From Cellulomonas chengniuliangii (GTDB lineage: Bacteria; Actinomycetota; Actinomycetes; Actinomycetales; Cellulomonadaceae): a DNA stretch of 64,000 bases. The notes below the pieces were generated by a model. The model was not told the DNA's origin and ran no database searches. It was given only the letters and a program-made list of their open reading frames with translations. The stretch is from the NCBI RefSeq assembly GCF_024508335.1, contig NZ_CP101988.1, positions 3,286,001 to 3,350,000 of the forward strand, written 5' to 3'. A program made the position numbers and the translations under genes. Of the stretch, positions 37,250 to 46,234 are shown piece by piece. Every line of letters starts with the position of its first letter. Positions within the stretch are counted from its first letter, which is position 1.

Positions 37250-38044
37250 TCAGCTCACCCGGGTGCGGCGAGGGCTCGCGGTCGACGACGTCGCGGCGCC
37301 GCTCCACCACGTCTCCCAGCGGGCGAGCACCCTCGCGACAGCCTCGTCGTCGACGCCGTACAGCGAGAGCACCGCGGTCAGCAGGCCGTGCGGGGGCCGG
37401 CTGCCCGCCGGCGTCTCCATGAGCACCAGCAGCGCGGGGCGCTCCGCGTACAGGCGCAGGCCCACCTGGTGCTGGGACTTGTAGAGGATCTGCCCGCCGA
37501 TCATCGACCCGTCCGGCAGCTCCGCCTCGACGTGGCCGCCCACCGGGACGCCGCGCAGGCCGTGGAGGCCGAGGCGGTCCAGCAGTCGGTCGCGCAGCGG
37601 CCCCGCGTCCACGTCGCGCATGACGACGGTGCGGCGCTCTTCGCCCGGGAACTGCTCGAGGGCGAACTTCAACTGGTGGGCGCCCGCGATCCACGCCTCG
37701 TCGCGCGGGTCGTGCACGCCGTCGAACGTCGTGATGCCGTCATGCGCGGTGCGCTGCACCGACAGGTGGGAGCGATGGTGCGACTCCCCCGCGACAGGCG
37801 TCACCTGCACGCGGTCCCCGCGCGGCCACGCCAGGGCGCGCACCGGCGCGCCGCCCACCGAGGACGTCTCGGAGGCCACGGGGCGCACGCCGAACATCTC
37901 GCGGATCTCGCCGTCGATGCCCTCGCGGTCCCATCCGAACCAGCGCCGGACCAGAGCCGGGTCCCGCAGATGGTCCCAGACCACGTCCGGGGCCGCGTCA
38001 ATGTCCAGCCCCACCACCTCGCGGTGCTCGAGTCCGCCAGCCAT
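37250..38044 (-). CDS. SRPBCC/START-like domain protein
   Basis: A 264-residue protein. Its first 150 residues resemble SRPBCC (AHSA1/polyketide-cyclase-like) ligand-binding domains: VVGLDIDAAPDVVWDHLRDPALVRRWFGWD at the start and a helix-grip arrangement after it. The C-terminal half (MIGGQILYKSQHQVGLRLYAERPALLVLME) repeats a related pattern, so it may hold two such domains. No catalytic residue is evident. It lies upstream of dnaK on the same strand, but separated by the HAIR promoter, so it is not part of that operon. Role unknown. Confidence 0.65.
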   Translation of the reverse strand: MAGGLEHREVVGLDIDAAPDVVWDHLRDPALVRRWFGWDREGIDGEIREMFGVRPVASETSSVGGAPVRALAWPRGDRVQVTPVAGESHHRSHLSVQRTAHDGITTFDGVHDPRDEAWIAGAHQLKFALEQFPGEERRTVVMRDVDAGPLRDRLLDRLGLHGLRGVPVGGHVEAELPDGSMIGGQILYKSQHQVGLRLYAERPALLVLMETPAGSRPPHGLLTAVLSLYGVDDEAVARVLARWETWWSGAATSSTASPRRTRVS

Positions 38045-38164
38045 GCCGCGTCACCCCAACCTGCGTCTCGCCGGGGACAGGCCCTCCCCGGTCCTCCTCC
38101 GACCGTAGACCGCGCACGGCTTCGCGGCCCCCCGGGCCAATGCCCGATGCGTCACACCTGAAGG

Positions 38165-39214
38165 TCAGAGCAGGGCCACAGCCTGCGGGTCTACCCCCAG
38201 CGCCACGTCGTCTCCCGGCGCGGCCGAGACCCCCGGGCGTGCCGCAGCGGTCACCCGCCCGATGCCCTCGACGCGCACCCCGAGCTCGGTGCGCCCACGC
38301 CGGAACGCCGACGAGAGCACGACGCCACGGGCCAGCGCCCCGGCCTCGGCGAGGGAATCGCCCGGGAGCACCACGAGCGCGCCCTCCGCGAGAGCCGCGA
38401 GCCGCGCCCCCGCCGGGATGTCCCCGCCGAGGGACGCGCGCACCCGCGCGCCCAGCGGCGAGTCGAGGGGGACGAACGCCTCGTACCCGAGGAACTCGGC
38501 GACCTCGCGGGTCGCCGGCCGCCGCCACAGGTCGGCGGGGGTTGCCGCCTGCAGCAGGCGCCCCGCGCTCATCACCGCGACCCGATCGCCCACCGTGGCA
38601 GCCTCGTCGTGGTCGTGCGTGACGAACAGCGCCGTGGTGCCGGTGGCGACGAGGGCGGCCCGCAGATCGTCGGCGAGGCGCTCTCGCAGCGCCCGGTCGA
38701 GGGCCGACAGCGGCTCGTCGAGCAGCAGCAGGCGCGGCTGCGGCGCCAACGACCGGGCCAGCGCGACCCGCTGCCGCTCCCCGCCCGACAGCGTCGCCAC
38801 CGAGCGCGCGCCGTACCCGGCCAGCCCCACGAGGTCGAGCAGGCCGGCCACCCGGGCGCGCCGCTCCGCTCGGGGGAGCCGCGCCATGCGCAGCCCGAAC
38901 TCGACGTTGCCCGCGACGTCCCGGTGAGGGAACAGCTGGCCGTCCTGGAACATCAGGCCGAACCCGCGACGGTGCACCGGGACCCCGGCGAGGTCCTGCC
39001 CGTCCCAGGCGACGGCGCCCCCGGCGAGCGGCTCGAGGCCCGCGATGGCGCGGAGCACGCTCGACTTGCCGCAGCCCGAGGGTCCGAGCAGCGCCACGAC
39101 CTCGCCCCGCCGCACCTCGAGGCTGAGCCCGTCGACCGCGGGCGGTCCCTGGTCGCGGCCCTTGCGGGCGTCGTCGTACCGGACGCTCATGGCGTCGATC
39201 GTGAGCCCGTCCAT
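38165..39214 (-). CDS. Thiamine ABC transporter, ATP-binding protein (ThiQ-like)
   Basis: A 349-residue ABC ATPase: Walker A LLGPSGCGKSSVLR, Q-loop FGLMFQDGQLFPHRD, signature LSGGERQRVALARSLA, Walker B LLLLDEPLSALD, H-loop FVTHDHDEA. A roughly 110-residue C-terminal beta domain follows (TOBE-like). The start overlaps the permease stop by 1 nt (TGATG). With the permease, the lipoprotein and a TPP riboswitch upstream, thiamine or a thiamine phosphate is the cargo. Confidence 0.9.
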   Translation of the reverse strand: MDGLTIDAMSVRYDDARKGRDQGPPAVDGLSLEVRRGEVVALLGPSGCGKSSVLRAIAGLEPLAGGAVAWDGQDLAGVPVHRRGFGLMFQDGQLFPHRDVAGNVEFGLRMARLPRAERRARVAGLLDLVGLAGYGARSVATLSGGERQRVALARSLAPQPRLLLLDEPLSALDRALRERLADDLRAALVATGTTALFVTHDHDEAATVGDRVAVMSAGRLLQAATPADLWRRPATREVAEFLGYEAFVPLDSPLGARVRASLGGDIPAGARLAALAEGALVVLPGDSLAEAGALARGVVLSSAFRRGRTELGVRVEGIGRVTAAARPGVSAAPGDDVALGVDPQAVALL

Positions 39215-40974
39215 CAGAGCTCCCCTCCTGCTGGGCCGCGCAGGCGCTCGGCGACGGAGATGATCCCGGCGGTGACCAGGGCGAGCAGCACCGACGCGGC
39301 CAACGCCATGCCGTGGTTCTCCGCGCCGGGCCGGCCGATGAGCTTGAAGATGACGACCGGCAGCGTGGGCCGGTCGGGGCGGGCGAGGAAGGACGTGGCG
39401 CCGAACTCGCCGAGGGACACGGCGAACGCGAGCCCGACGGCGAGCCCCAGCGCCCGGACCGCCATCGCCACGTCGACGGAGGCGAGCACCCGGCCCGGCC
39501 CCGCGCCCAGCGCGGCGGCGGCCTCGCGCAGCCGGGGGTCGATCGCGCGCAGCACCGGCAGCACGGTCCGCACCACCAGCGGCACGGCGACGACCGCCTG
39601 GGCGATCGGCACCAGCAGCGCGCTGCGGCGCAGGTCGAGGTCGAGCCCGAAGGGGTTGTCCAGGGTGAGCAGGAAGCCGAACCCGACGGTCACGGCCGAG
39701 ACACCCAGCGGGAGCATGAACACCGCGTCGAGCAGGGAGACCGCGCGGCGGGCCGAGCGGCGGCGAGGGCGGCGGGAGACGACGAGCGCCACGAGCCCCC
39801 CGACCACCACCGCGATGACCGTCGCGTCGAACGCGATGCGCAGCGAGTTCGCCGCGGCCTCCCACACCGTCACCGTGAGCGCGTTGCCGCCGCCTGTGGT
39901 CCCCAGGGCCGCGTAGTTGCCCAGCCCCCACCCCGTGGGCGTGCGCAGCGAGCGCACCACGAGGCTGGCCAGGGGCAGCGCGATCAGCACGACCACCAGC
40001 GCCGTCACACCGGCCGCCACGGCGTCGGACCCGTTGCGCAGCCGCAGGGGGCGCTCGCCTCCCGCGGGCGCCGCGAGTGACAGGGCGCGCTCCCGGGTGC
40101 GGCGGGCGCGCGCGGCGACGGCGAGCGCCGCCGCGACGATCACGAGCTGCACCACGGACAGCACGGACGCCGCGCGCAGGTCCAGGAACTGGGTGGTCTG
40201 GATCCAGATCTCGGTCTCGATGGTGCCGTACCGCATCCCGCCCAGCACCAGCACCGTCCCGAACGCGGTCGCCGAGAACAGGAACACCAGCGACGCCGCC
40301 GAGGCGATCGCCGGGGCCAGTGCGGGCAGGGTCACCGAGCCGAAGGCCCGCAACGGCGAGGCTCCGAGGGCCCGTGCCGCCTGCTCGGTGCGCGGGTCCA
40401 GGTGCTCCCACAGGCCGCCCACGGTGCGCACCACGAGCGCGTAGTTGAAGAACACCAGCGCCGCGACGATGGCCGCGAACGTCCCGTCCAGCCCCAGGAA
40501 GTCCAGCGGGCCGCCGGTGGCGAGCAGCGAGCGGAACGCGACGCCGACCACCACCGTGGGCAGCACGAAGGGGACCGTGACGAAGGCCCGCACGGCGGCG
40601 CGCCCCGGGAACCGGCGACGGTGCAGCACGTAGGCGCCCGGCACCCCGAGCGCCACCGCGATCACCGTGGCGATGCCGGCCTGCGCCAGCGTGAGCCCGA
40701 TGATCCGCCAGGTCCGCTGCCGCGCGAAGACCTCGGTGAACGCGGACAGGTCCAGCGCGCCGTCGGTGGTGAACCCCCGGGCCACGAGCGTGGCGACGGG
40801 CCAGGCGAAGAAGACGCCCAGGAAGGCCAGCGGGACGGCCGCGGCGAGCGCCCACCACAAGGCCCCGCCCACGCCCGACCGACCGCGCCCCGCACGCGGG
40901 GGGCGGCCGGACGAGGCGGGCGCGGACGGCCGGGGCGCGTCGAGCGTGGTCAGCCCGTGACGATGTCCGTCCAT
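39214..40974 (-). CDS. Thiamine ABC transporter, fused permease (ThiP-like)
   Basis: A 586-residue permease with about twelve helices in two homologous halves, each with the EAA-like coupling loop (EQAARALGASPLRAFGSVTLPALAP and LREAAAALGAGPGRVLASVDVAM). The double length is that of ThiP/FbpB-type proteins. The first half begins after a Pro/Arg-rich cytoplasmic stretch. ATG 40974 lies 25 nt inside the 3' end of the lipoprotein gene, so translation is coupled. Confidence 0.9.
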   Translation of the reverse strand: MDGHRHGLTTLDAPRPSAPASSGRPPRAGRGRSGVGGALWWALAAAVPLAFLGVFFAWPVATLVARGFTTDGALDLSAFTEVFARQRTWRIIGLTLAQAGIATVIAVALGVPGAYVLHRRRFPGRAAVRAFVTVPFVLPTVVVGVAFRSLLATGGPLDFLGLDGTFAAIVAALVFFNYALVVRTVGGLWEHLDPRTEQAARALGASPLRAFGSVTLPALAPAIASAASLVFLFSATAFGTVLVLGGMRYGTIETEIWIQTTQFLDLRAASVLSVVQLVIVAAALAVAARARRTRERALSLAAPAGGERPLRLRNGSDAVAAGVTALVVVLIALPLASLVVRSLRTPTGWGLGNYAALGTTGGGNALTVTVWEAAANSLRIAFDATVIAVVVGGLVALVVSRRPRRRSARRAVSLLDAVFMLPLGVSAVTVGFGFLLTLDNPFGLDLDLRRSALLVPIAQAVVAVPLVVRTVLPVLRAIDPRLREAAAALGAGPGRVLASVDVAMAVRALGLAVGLAFAVSLGEFGATSFLARPDRPTLPVVIFKLIGRPGAENHGMALAASVLLALVTAGIISVAERLRGPAGGEL

Positions 40975-42068
40975 GCCCTGATCCACTCGTCGCGGTGCTG
41001 CTCGATGGCCGCGGGGGCCACCGCGAAGGGGGCGTCCGCGAGCGGCGCCCACCGGGCCCACTCGGCGGGCAGTTCGACGTCGCCGCTCACCGGGTACATG
41101 TACATGGAGCCGGGGATGCCGGCCTGCACCTCGTCCGAGAGCAGGAAATCGACGAGCTGCCGGGCGCCGTCCGGGTTCTGCGCGTTCGCCAGCACCCCGG
41201 CGTACTCGACCTGCCGGAAGCAGGTGTCGAGCAGCGCCGACGTGGTCGGCTCCGAACCGCCCTCGGGCACGGTGAACGGCGGGGACGACGCGTACGAGAG
41301 CACGAGGGGCCGCTGGCCCTGGCCGCTGCCGCCCGAGAAGTCGACGTCGTACGCGTCGGACCAGCTCTCGACCACCTTGACGCCGTTCGCCTGCAGCCGC
41401 TGCCAGTACTCCTGCCAGCCGTCCTCGCCGAAGGCGCCCACCGTGGCCAGCAGGAACGACAGCCCTGGGGAGGACGTCGCGGCGTTCGTCACGACGAGCT
41501 GATCCCGGTACTCCGGCCGGGCCAGGTCCTCGAGCGTGGCCGGCGCCGCGAGCCCGCGCTCGGCGAACCACGCGTCGTCGACGTTCACGCACACGTCGCC
41601 CACGTCGATCGCGGTGAGCGAGCCGGAGTCGTCCGGGGCGTACTGCTCCGCGTCCGCGGCCGCGGGGGCCTGCGACGTGTAGGGGTCCAGCACACCCGCG
41701 TCGATGGCCCGCGAGGCGAAGGAGTTGTCGATCCCGAAGACGGCGTCGCCGAGCGGCGCGTCCTTGGTCAGCACGAGCTGGTTGACCAGCGACCCGCCGT
41801 CACCGGGCGTGACGATCTCGACGCGCAGGCCGGACTCCCGCTCGAAGGACTCGATCAGGCCGTCGCCCACAGCGAACGAGTCGTGGGTGACGAGGGTGAC
41901 CGTGTCCGACGGGCTGGACGGGTCGTCCGAGGCGTCGATAGCCGAGCAGGCGCTCAGCGCGAGCGCCGCGACGGCCGCGACGGCGCCCGCCCGACGTGCT
42001 CGTGCGGCCGGGGTCGGTGAGGCCCGGCGCGCTCCCGCGGATCGGTGGGGCATGGTGGTGCGTGGCAT
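40950..42068 (-). CDS. Thiamine-binding lipoprotein (ThiB-like)
   Basis: A 372-residue extracellular solute-binding protein. The signal peptide is basic and ends in a lipobox (AALALSACSA). Then come VTLVTHDSFAVGDGLIESFERESGLRVEIV and VFGIDNSFASRAIDAGVLDPY, both characteristic of ThiB/TbpA. ATG 42068 follows GGGAGG by 5-6 nt. It is the first gene after the TPP riboswitch and passes thiamine to the ThiP/ThiQ pair. Confidence 0.92.
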   Translation of the reverse strand: MPRTTMPHRSAGARRASPTPAARARRAGAVAAVAALALSACSAIDASDDPSSPSDTVTLVTHDSFAVGDGLIESFERESGLRVEIVTPGDGGSLVNQLVLTKDAPLGDAVFGIDNSFASRAIDAGVLDPYTSQAPAAADAEQYAPDDSGSLTAIDVGDVCVNVDDAWFAERGLAAPATLEDLARPEYRDQLVVTNAATSSPGLSFLLATVGAFGEDGWQEYWQRLQANGVKVVESWSDAYDVDFSGGSGQGQRPLVLSYASSPPFTVPEGGSEPTTSALLDTCFRQVEYAGVLANAQNPDGARQLVDFLLSDEVQAGIPGSMYMYPVSGDVELPAEWARWAPLADAPFAVAPAAIEQHRDEWIRAWTDIVTG

Positions 42069-42154
42069 GGCGTCCTCCCAGATGCAGGAGGGGGTCGCCG
42101 CCGCCACCGGTCCCGCGGCATCCGCCGTGGCCGACGACGACGGGACTGAGAAGC

Positions 42155-42245
42155 CCGACTCCCTACGCCGGTGTGACCCGGATCAGGTTCGAGGGTCTGC
42201 GGATGGCCCGCACTCTCAGCGCCCTGGACCCCTCGGCACGTCGCC
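42155..42245 (-). promoter_or_regulatory. TPP (THI-box) riboswitch
   Basis: On the minus strand the leader of the lipoprotein gene contains GCGCTGAGAGTGCGG (the CUGAGA pyrimidine-sensor motif), then ACCCTCGAACCTGATCCGGG (the ACCUGAUC pyrophosphate-sensor motif) and CACACCGGCGTAGGGAGT closing the structure. The order and spacing are those of the thi-box aptamer. Its 3' edge is about 90 nt before the start codon. High TPP should lower expression of the transporter. Confidence 0.93.
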
Positions 42246-42346
42246 GGAGGGGCTGTGGCGCTCCCCTGTCGTTCAGCGGCGAGACTACACCGCGCGTACG
42301 GTGAGCAGCAGCCTCGCCCCCGTTTCCCCACCCCTGAGGAGGATCA

Positions 42347-42625
42347 GTGAACGACGAGCAGAAGAACTCGATGCTCGCCAAGGTCGCCGGCGCGGCCGTC
42401 GCCCTGGCTGCCGCCTGGGTCGCCCACAAGGCGATCGACGCCGCGTGGAAGGCCGCCAGCGGGCACAAGGCGCCGAAGCCGGACGACGACGGCGACGCTG
42501 GCCTGAGCGAGCTCGTCGCGGCCGCAGCCCTCAGCGGCGCCCTGGTCGCCGCGTCCCGGGTGCTCGCCACCCGCGGGACGAAGTCCTTCGCGTCGCGGGT
42601 GAACCGCAACCGCCTCACCCGCTGA
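42347..42625 (+). CDS. DUF4235 small membrane protein
   Basis: A 92-residue protein with two hydrophobic segments (VAGAAVALAAAWVAHKAIDAAWKAASGH and ELVAAAALSGALVAASRVLATRGTK), the layout of DUF4235. The start is GTG with a perfect GAGGAGG Shine-Dalgarno 5 nt upstream. Function unknown. It stands alone, divergent from the thiamine operon and convergent with the mrp operon. Confidence 0.85.
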   Translation: MNDEQKNSMLAKVAGAAVALAAAWVAHKAIDAAWKAASGHKAPKPDDDGDAGLSELVAAAALSGALVAASRVLATRGTKSFASRVNRNRLTR

Positions 42626-42659
42626 CCGCGGCGGGAGCAGGGCGCCGGGCGCCGGGACG

Positions 42660-43139
42660 TCAGTCGAAGCCGGGCTTCCCGTCGGTGTCCGGGTCGTTCC
42701 GGCGGCTGGCGTCCGGGCGGGCTCCCGGCTCGGGCCGCTGGTCGTTGTCCGGCACCGGCGGCGCGACGTTCTGCGGCTCGGCGCTGTCCGCGCGCGCCTG
42801 GTCGAGCGTGAGCTCGTCCACCACGAGCAGGTCCTTGCGCACCTTGCCGGTGCGGTAGCCCGCGCGCCCCACCATGTGGGCGGCGACGGGCGCGGTGATC
42901 ATCTGGAACAGCACCACCAGGACGAGCGCGCCCACCTCGGGCCCGGGCCCGAGCCGCAGCGCGAGGCCGATGAGCACCAGCACCAGGCCGAGCACCTGCG
43001 GCTTGGTGCCGGCGTGCATCCGCGACAGCAGGTCGGGGAAGCGCAGCACGCCCACGCCCGCGGCGAAGGCCAAGAACGCCCCGCCGATCATGCACGCGGA
43101 CGCGACGACGTCCGCCACAGCCATCCAGTCGATGCTCAT
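42660..43139 (-). CDS. mrpG: Mrp Na+/H+ antiporter subunit G
   Basis: A 159-residue protein. Three membrane helices cover the first 100 residues (ADVVASACMIGGAFLAFAAGVGVLRFPDLLSRMHAGTKPQVLGLVLVLIG is the MnhG signature). An acidic, probably cytoplasmic tail of about 60 residues is longer than usual. It is the last gene of the operon and overlaps mrpF by 4 nt. Confidence 0.92.
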   Translation of the reverse strand: MSIDWMAVADVVASACMIGGAFLAFAAGVGVLRFPDLLSRMHAGTKPQVLGLVLVLIGLALRLGPGPEVGALVLVVLFQMITAPVAAHMVGRAGYRTGKVRKDLLVVDELTLDQARADSAEPQNVAPPVPDNDQRPEPGARPDASRRNDPDTDGKPGFD

Positions 43140-43522
43140 CGCAGCTCACCGCCGTACTGGTCGCCCGAGGGGTCGGCGCTGGGACCCGCGGCGCTCTCCC
43201 GGCGAAGCCGCTCGGCCTCTTCAGCCGCGATCTCCTCGCGGGTGCGCACGCGCCCCTCGCCCTCCGGCTCCACCGAGGCGAACCGCGCGATGGTCACGGA
43301 GGCCACGAACCCGACCAGCGCGAGCGCCACCAGGATCGGCACGATGTCCGCACGACGCTCGACGGCCGCGTACAGGGCGCCCGCGGAGATCATCGTCGCG
43401 ACGACGATGTCCAGCGCGACGGTCCTGTCGAGCATCGACGGGCCCTTCTCGACGCGCACCACGGCCATGGCGCAGCCGACCGCCAGCAGCGCGCTGCACA
43501 CGATCACCACCCAGTCGCTCAC
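43136..43522 (-). CDS. mrpF: Mrp Na+/H+ antiporter subunit F
   Basis: A 128-residue protein with three helices: WVVIVCSALLAVGCAMAVVRVEKGPSMLDRTVALDIVVATMISAGALYAAVERRADIVPILVALALVGFV, the MrpF pattern with the conserved G-P-x-x-x-D-R. A charged C-terminal extension follows. GTG start at 43522 with a G-rich Shine-Dalgarno; overlaps mrpE and mrpG by 4 nt each. Confidence 0.92.
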   Translation of the reverse strand: MSDWVVIVCSALLAVGCAMAVVRVEKGPSMLDRTVALDIVVATMISAGALYAAVERRADIVPILVALALVGFVASVTIARFASVEPEGEGRVRTREEIAAEEAERLRRESAAGPSADPSGDQYGGELR

Positions 43523-44100
43523 GCGTTCACCCCTTCCCCACGACGCCCGCGAGCCGGGCGCAGCGGAAGCCCCGCCTGGCGCAGCTCCTCGTCGGAGGCG
43601 AACGCGCGCAGCACCCGCTCCTCCTGGGCCAGGACCGTCTGCCGGGCCTTCTCCACACCGCCCGACTGCTCGACGTCCAGCACGTGCAGGTACAGCTTGC
43701 CGGTCAGCCGGTGCGCCTCGACCACGAGGGAGCCAGGCACCAGCGACGACAGCTCGGAGGTGAGCGTCAGGTACAGGTCGGAGTGGCTGCGCAGCTGCAC
43801 GCCGATGACCGCGCCGTGCGGGACATGCCCGGGGCGAAGCGCCAGCAGGCTCACCTCGAACGACGCGCGCACCAGGTCGAAGGCGAACCGCCCGACCAGG
43901 CGCATCAGCCCCAGCGGGCGCACGCGGCCGTGGAACACGATCGGCGTCATCCGCAGGCCGCCGGTGACCAGCACGCCGATCAGGAGCCCGACGATCAGGT
44001 TCGCGACGCTGAGGGAGCCCCACAGCATCATCCAGACGAACGCCAGCCACACGACGGTGGGCCACTGCCGGATCACAGACCGGCGGCGCGACGGGCTCAC
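43519..44100 (-). CDS. mrpE: Mrp Na+/H+ antiporter subunit E
   Basis: A 193-residue protein. WPTVVWLAFVWMMLWGSLSVANLIVGLLIGVLV forms the membrane part, followed by the cytoplasmic MrpE domain (LTLTSELSSLVPGSLVVEAHRLTGKLYLHVLDVE). The GTG at 44100 overlaps the mrpD stop by 4 nt. Confidence 0.92.
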   Translation of the reverse strand: MSPSRRRSVIRQWPTVVWLAFVWMMLWGSLSVANLIVGLLIGVLVTGGLRMTPIVFHGRVRPLGLMRLVGRFAFDLVRASFEVSLLALRPGHVPHGAVIGVQLRSHSDLYLTLTSELSSLVPGSLVVEAHRLTGKLYLHVLDVEQSGGVEKARQTVLAQEERVLRAFASDEELRQAGLPLRPARGRRGEGVNA

Positions 44101-45680
44101 GGGGTCACCTCCGGCGCCGGGGTCTCGAGCTCGATGACGGCCTCGTCGGACACCACGTCCGCCGACTCGCCCGCGCCGCGCACACCGTCCGGCAGGACGG
44201 CGTCGATGTACGGCGACCGCTCCTTGAGGGCGTCGGCGGCACGCTCGGTGTAGGCGTACAGCGGGCCGCCCGCGAAGGTCAGCGCCAGGCCGAGGCCGAC
44301 GAGCGCGGCGGTGGGGCCGATCATCCCGCCCGGCAGCCGGGTGTCGGGCAGCTCGGCCGGCGGCGTCTGCCAGAACGCCTTGTTCCAGGCCTTCACCAGC
44401 GCGTACAGCGTCAGCAGCGACGTCACCACGCCACCGACCACGAGCGTGTACGCCAGCGGGGTGCCAAGCTCGACGCCGGCCTGCAGCAGGCCGACCTTGC
44501 CGAGGAACCCGGACAGCGGCGGGATGCCCGACAGGTTCATCGCCGGGATGAAGAACAGGATGGCGAGCACCGGCGCCAGCTTGGCGAGGCCGCCGAGCCG
44601 GTCGAGGCTCGTGGTGCCGCCGCGGCGTTCGATGAGCCCGACCACCAGGAACAGCGCCGTCTGCACCGTGATGTGGTGGGCGACGTAGTAGATGGACGCC
44701 GTCCAGCCCATGGTGGTGGACAGGGCGATGCCGAAGATCATGTAGCCGATGTGGCTGACCAGGGTGAACGAGAGCAGACGTTTGATGTCGTCCTGCGCCA
44801 CGGCGCCCAGGATGCCGATGATCATCGTCGCCAGCGCGGCCCACATCAGCACGTCGTCGAGCCGGCCCTCGGGGAACAGCAACGTCTGGGTACGGATGAT
44901 CGCGTAGACGCCGACCTTGGTCAGCAGGCCCGCGAACACCGCCGTGACCGGCGCGGGCGCCGTCGGGTAGGAGTCGGGCAGCCAGGCGGAGAGCGGGAAG
45001 ATGGCCGCTTTGATGCCGAACGCGACGAGCAGCATGATCTGCAGCACCAGCCGCACGCCCGGGTCGATCTCCGGCAGCCGCACGGCGAGCTGGGCCAGGT
45101 TCACGGTGCCCGTCGCCGCGTAGATCATCGCGATGGAGATGAGGAACAGCGCCGAGGACAGCAGCGCCACGACCACGTAGATGCTGCCCGCCCGGATCCG
45201 CTCCCCGGTGCCGCCCAGCGTCAGCAGCACGTAGGACGCCGCGAGCAGGATCTCGAAGCCGACGTAGATGTTGAACAGGTCGCCGGACAGGAACGCGTTC
45301 GCGACCCCCGCCGTCAGCACCAGGTACGTCGGGTGGTAGATCGAGACCGGGGCTGCCTCGTCACCGTCCGCGTCACCCTCGGCGAGCGAGTACAGCAGCA
45401 CCGCCAGGGTGACCGCGCTGGAGATGGTGAGCATCAGAGCCGAGAGGCGGTCCGCGACCAGGTCGATGCCCACCGGCGCCGCCCAGCCGCCCACGTCGAC
45501 CACCAGCGGCCCGCCGTCGGCGAGCACCAGCAGTGTCGCGGAGGCGGCCAGCACCAGGCTCAGCGCGATGACGCTGATCAGGCGCTGCGCTCGCGGCTTG
45601 CGGTAGAGCGCCAAGGCCAGCCCGGCGCCGAACAGCGGCACCACGACGGGCAGCGGCACCAGCCACGTCGGGTCGTTCAT
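44097..45680 (-). CDS. mrpD: Mrp Na+/H+ antiporter subunit D
   Basis: A 527-residue protein related to the antiporter-like subunits of complex I, with about fourteen helices. Proton-path residues are visible in FNIYVGFEILLAASYVLL (glutamate of TM5), FGIKAAIFPLSAWLPDSYPTAPAPVTAVFAGLLTKVGVYAI (the TM7/TM8 lysines) and DDIKRLLSFTLVSHIGYM. ATG 45680 overlaps the mrpC stop by 1 nt. Confidence 0.94.
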   Translation of the reverse strand: MNDPTWLVPLPVVVPLFGAGLALALYRKPRAQRLISVIALSLVLAASATLLVLADGGPLVVDVGGWAAPVGIDLVADRLSALMLTISSAVTLAVLLYSLAEGDADGDEAAPVSIYHPTYLVLTAGVANAFLSGDLFNIYVGFEILLAASYVLLTLGGTGERIRAGSIYVVVALLSSALFLISIAMIYAATGTVNLAQLAVRLPEIDPGVRLVLQIMLLVAFGIKAAIFPLSAWLPDSYPTAPAPVTAVFAGLLTKVGVYAIIRTQTLLFPEGRLDDVLMWAALATMIIGILGAVAQDDIKRLLSFTLVSHIGYMIFGIALSTTMGWTASIYYVAHHITVQTALFLVVGLIERRGGTTSLDRLGGLAKLAPVLAILFFIPAMNLSGIPPLSGFLGKVGLLQAGVELGTPLAYTLVVGGVVTSLLTLYALVKAWNKAFWQTPPAELPDTRLPGGMIGPTAALVGLGLALTFAGGPLYAYTERAADALKERSPYIDAVLPDGVRGAGESADVVSDEAVIELETPAPEVTP

Positions 45681-46234
45681 CACGGGCGCTCCTCGGGGTT
45701 GGCGGATCCGGCGTCGCCGTCGGCGTCTGCCGGCCCCGCGTCCTCGGAGGCTGTGGCCTCCGCGCCTCGGAGCACCTCGTCCGTCTCGTCTCGGGTCTCC
45801 GCGGCCTCGTCGTCCAGCGTCTCGCCGGCGTCCTCGGTGTCGCGGTCGGTGAAGGCGTGCTCGTCGATGGCGGCGAGCCGCGCGATACGGCGGTCCTCGA
45901 CGTCGTCCTGCACCTCGTCGTGGCGGTGCAGCTGCCACGAGCGGTACGCCATGGCCATGAGGAAGGCCGTCATGCCGAGCGTGATGACGATGGCCGTCAG
46001 CACCATGGCCTGCGGCAACGGGTCGCTCATCTCGGAGACCGGCGCGTCTCCCACGATCGGCGGCTTGCCGGCGGCGCCCCCCGAGATCAGGAACAGCAGG
46101 TTCGCGCCGTTGCCGATCAGGATCACGCCGATCAGCACGCGGGACAGGCTGCGCTCGAGCAGCAGGTAGACGCCGACGGTGAACAGCACGCCGATCACCA
46201 CGACCAGCACGATGTTGGGGCTCATGTCGATCAT
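45680..46234 (-). CDS. mrpC: Mrp Na+/H+ antiporter subunit C
   Basis: A 184-residue NuoK-like subunit with three helices (VGVYLLLERSLSRVLIGVILIGNGANLLFLISG; DPLPQAMVLTAIVITLGMTAFLMAMAYRSW). The 75-residue acidic C-terminal tail is longer than in most MrpC proteins. The ATG at 46234 overlaps the mrpA stop (ATGA); a second ATG at 46225 is possible. Confidence 0.92.
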   Translation of the reverse strand: MIDMSPNIVLVVVIGVLFTVGVYLLLERSLSRVLIGVILIGNGANLLFLISGGAAGKPPIVGDAPVSEMSDPLPQAMVLTAIVITLGMTAFLMAMAYRSWQLHRHDEVQDDVEDRRIARLAAIDEHAFTDRDTEDAGETLDDEAAETRDETDEVLRGAEATASEDAGPADADGDAGSANPEERP

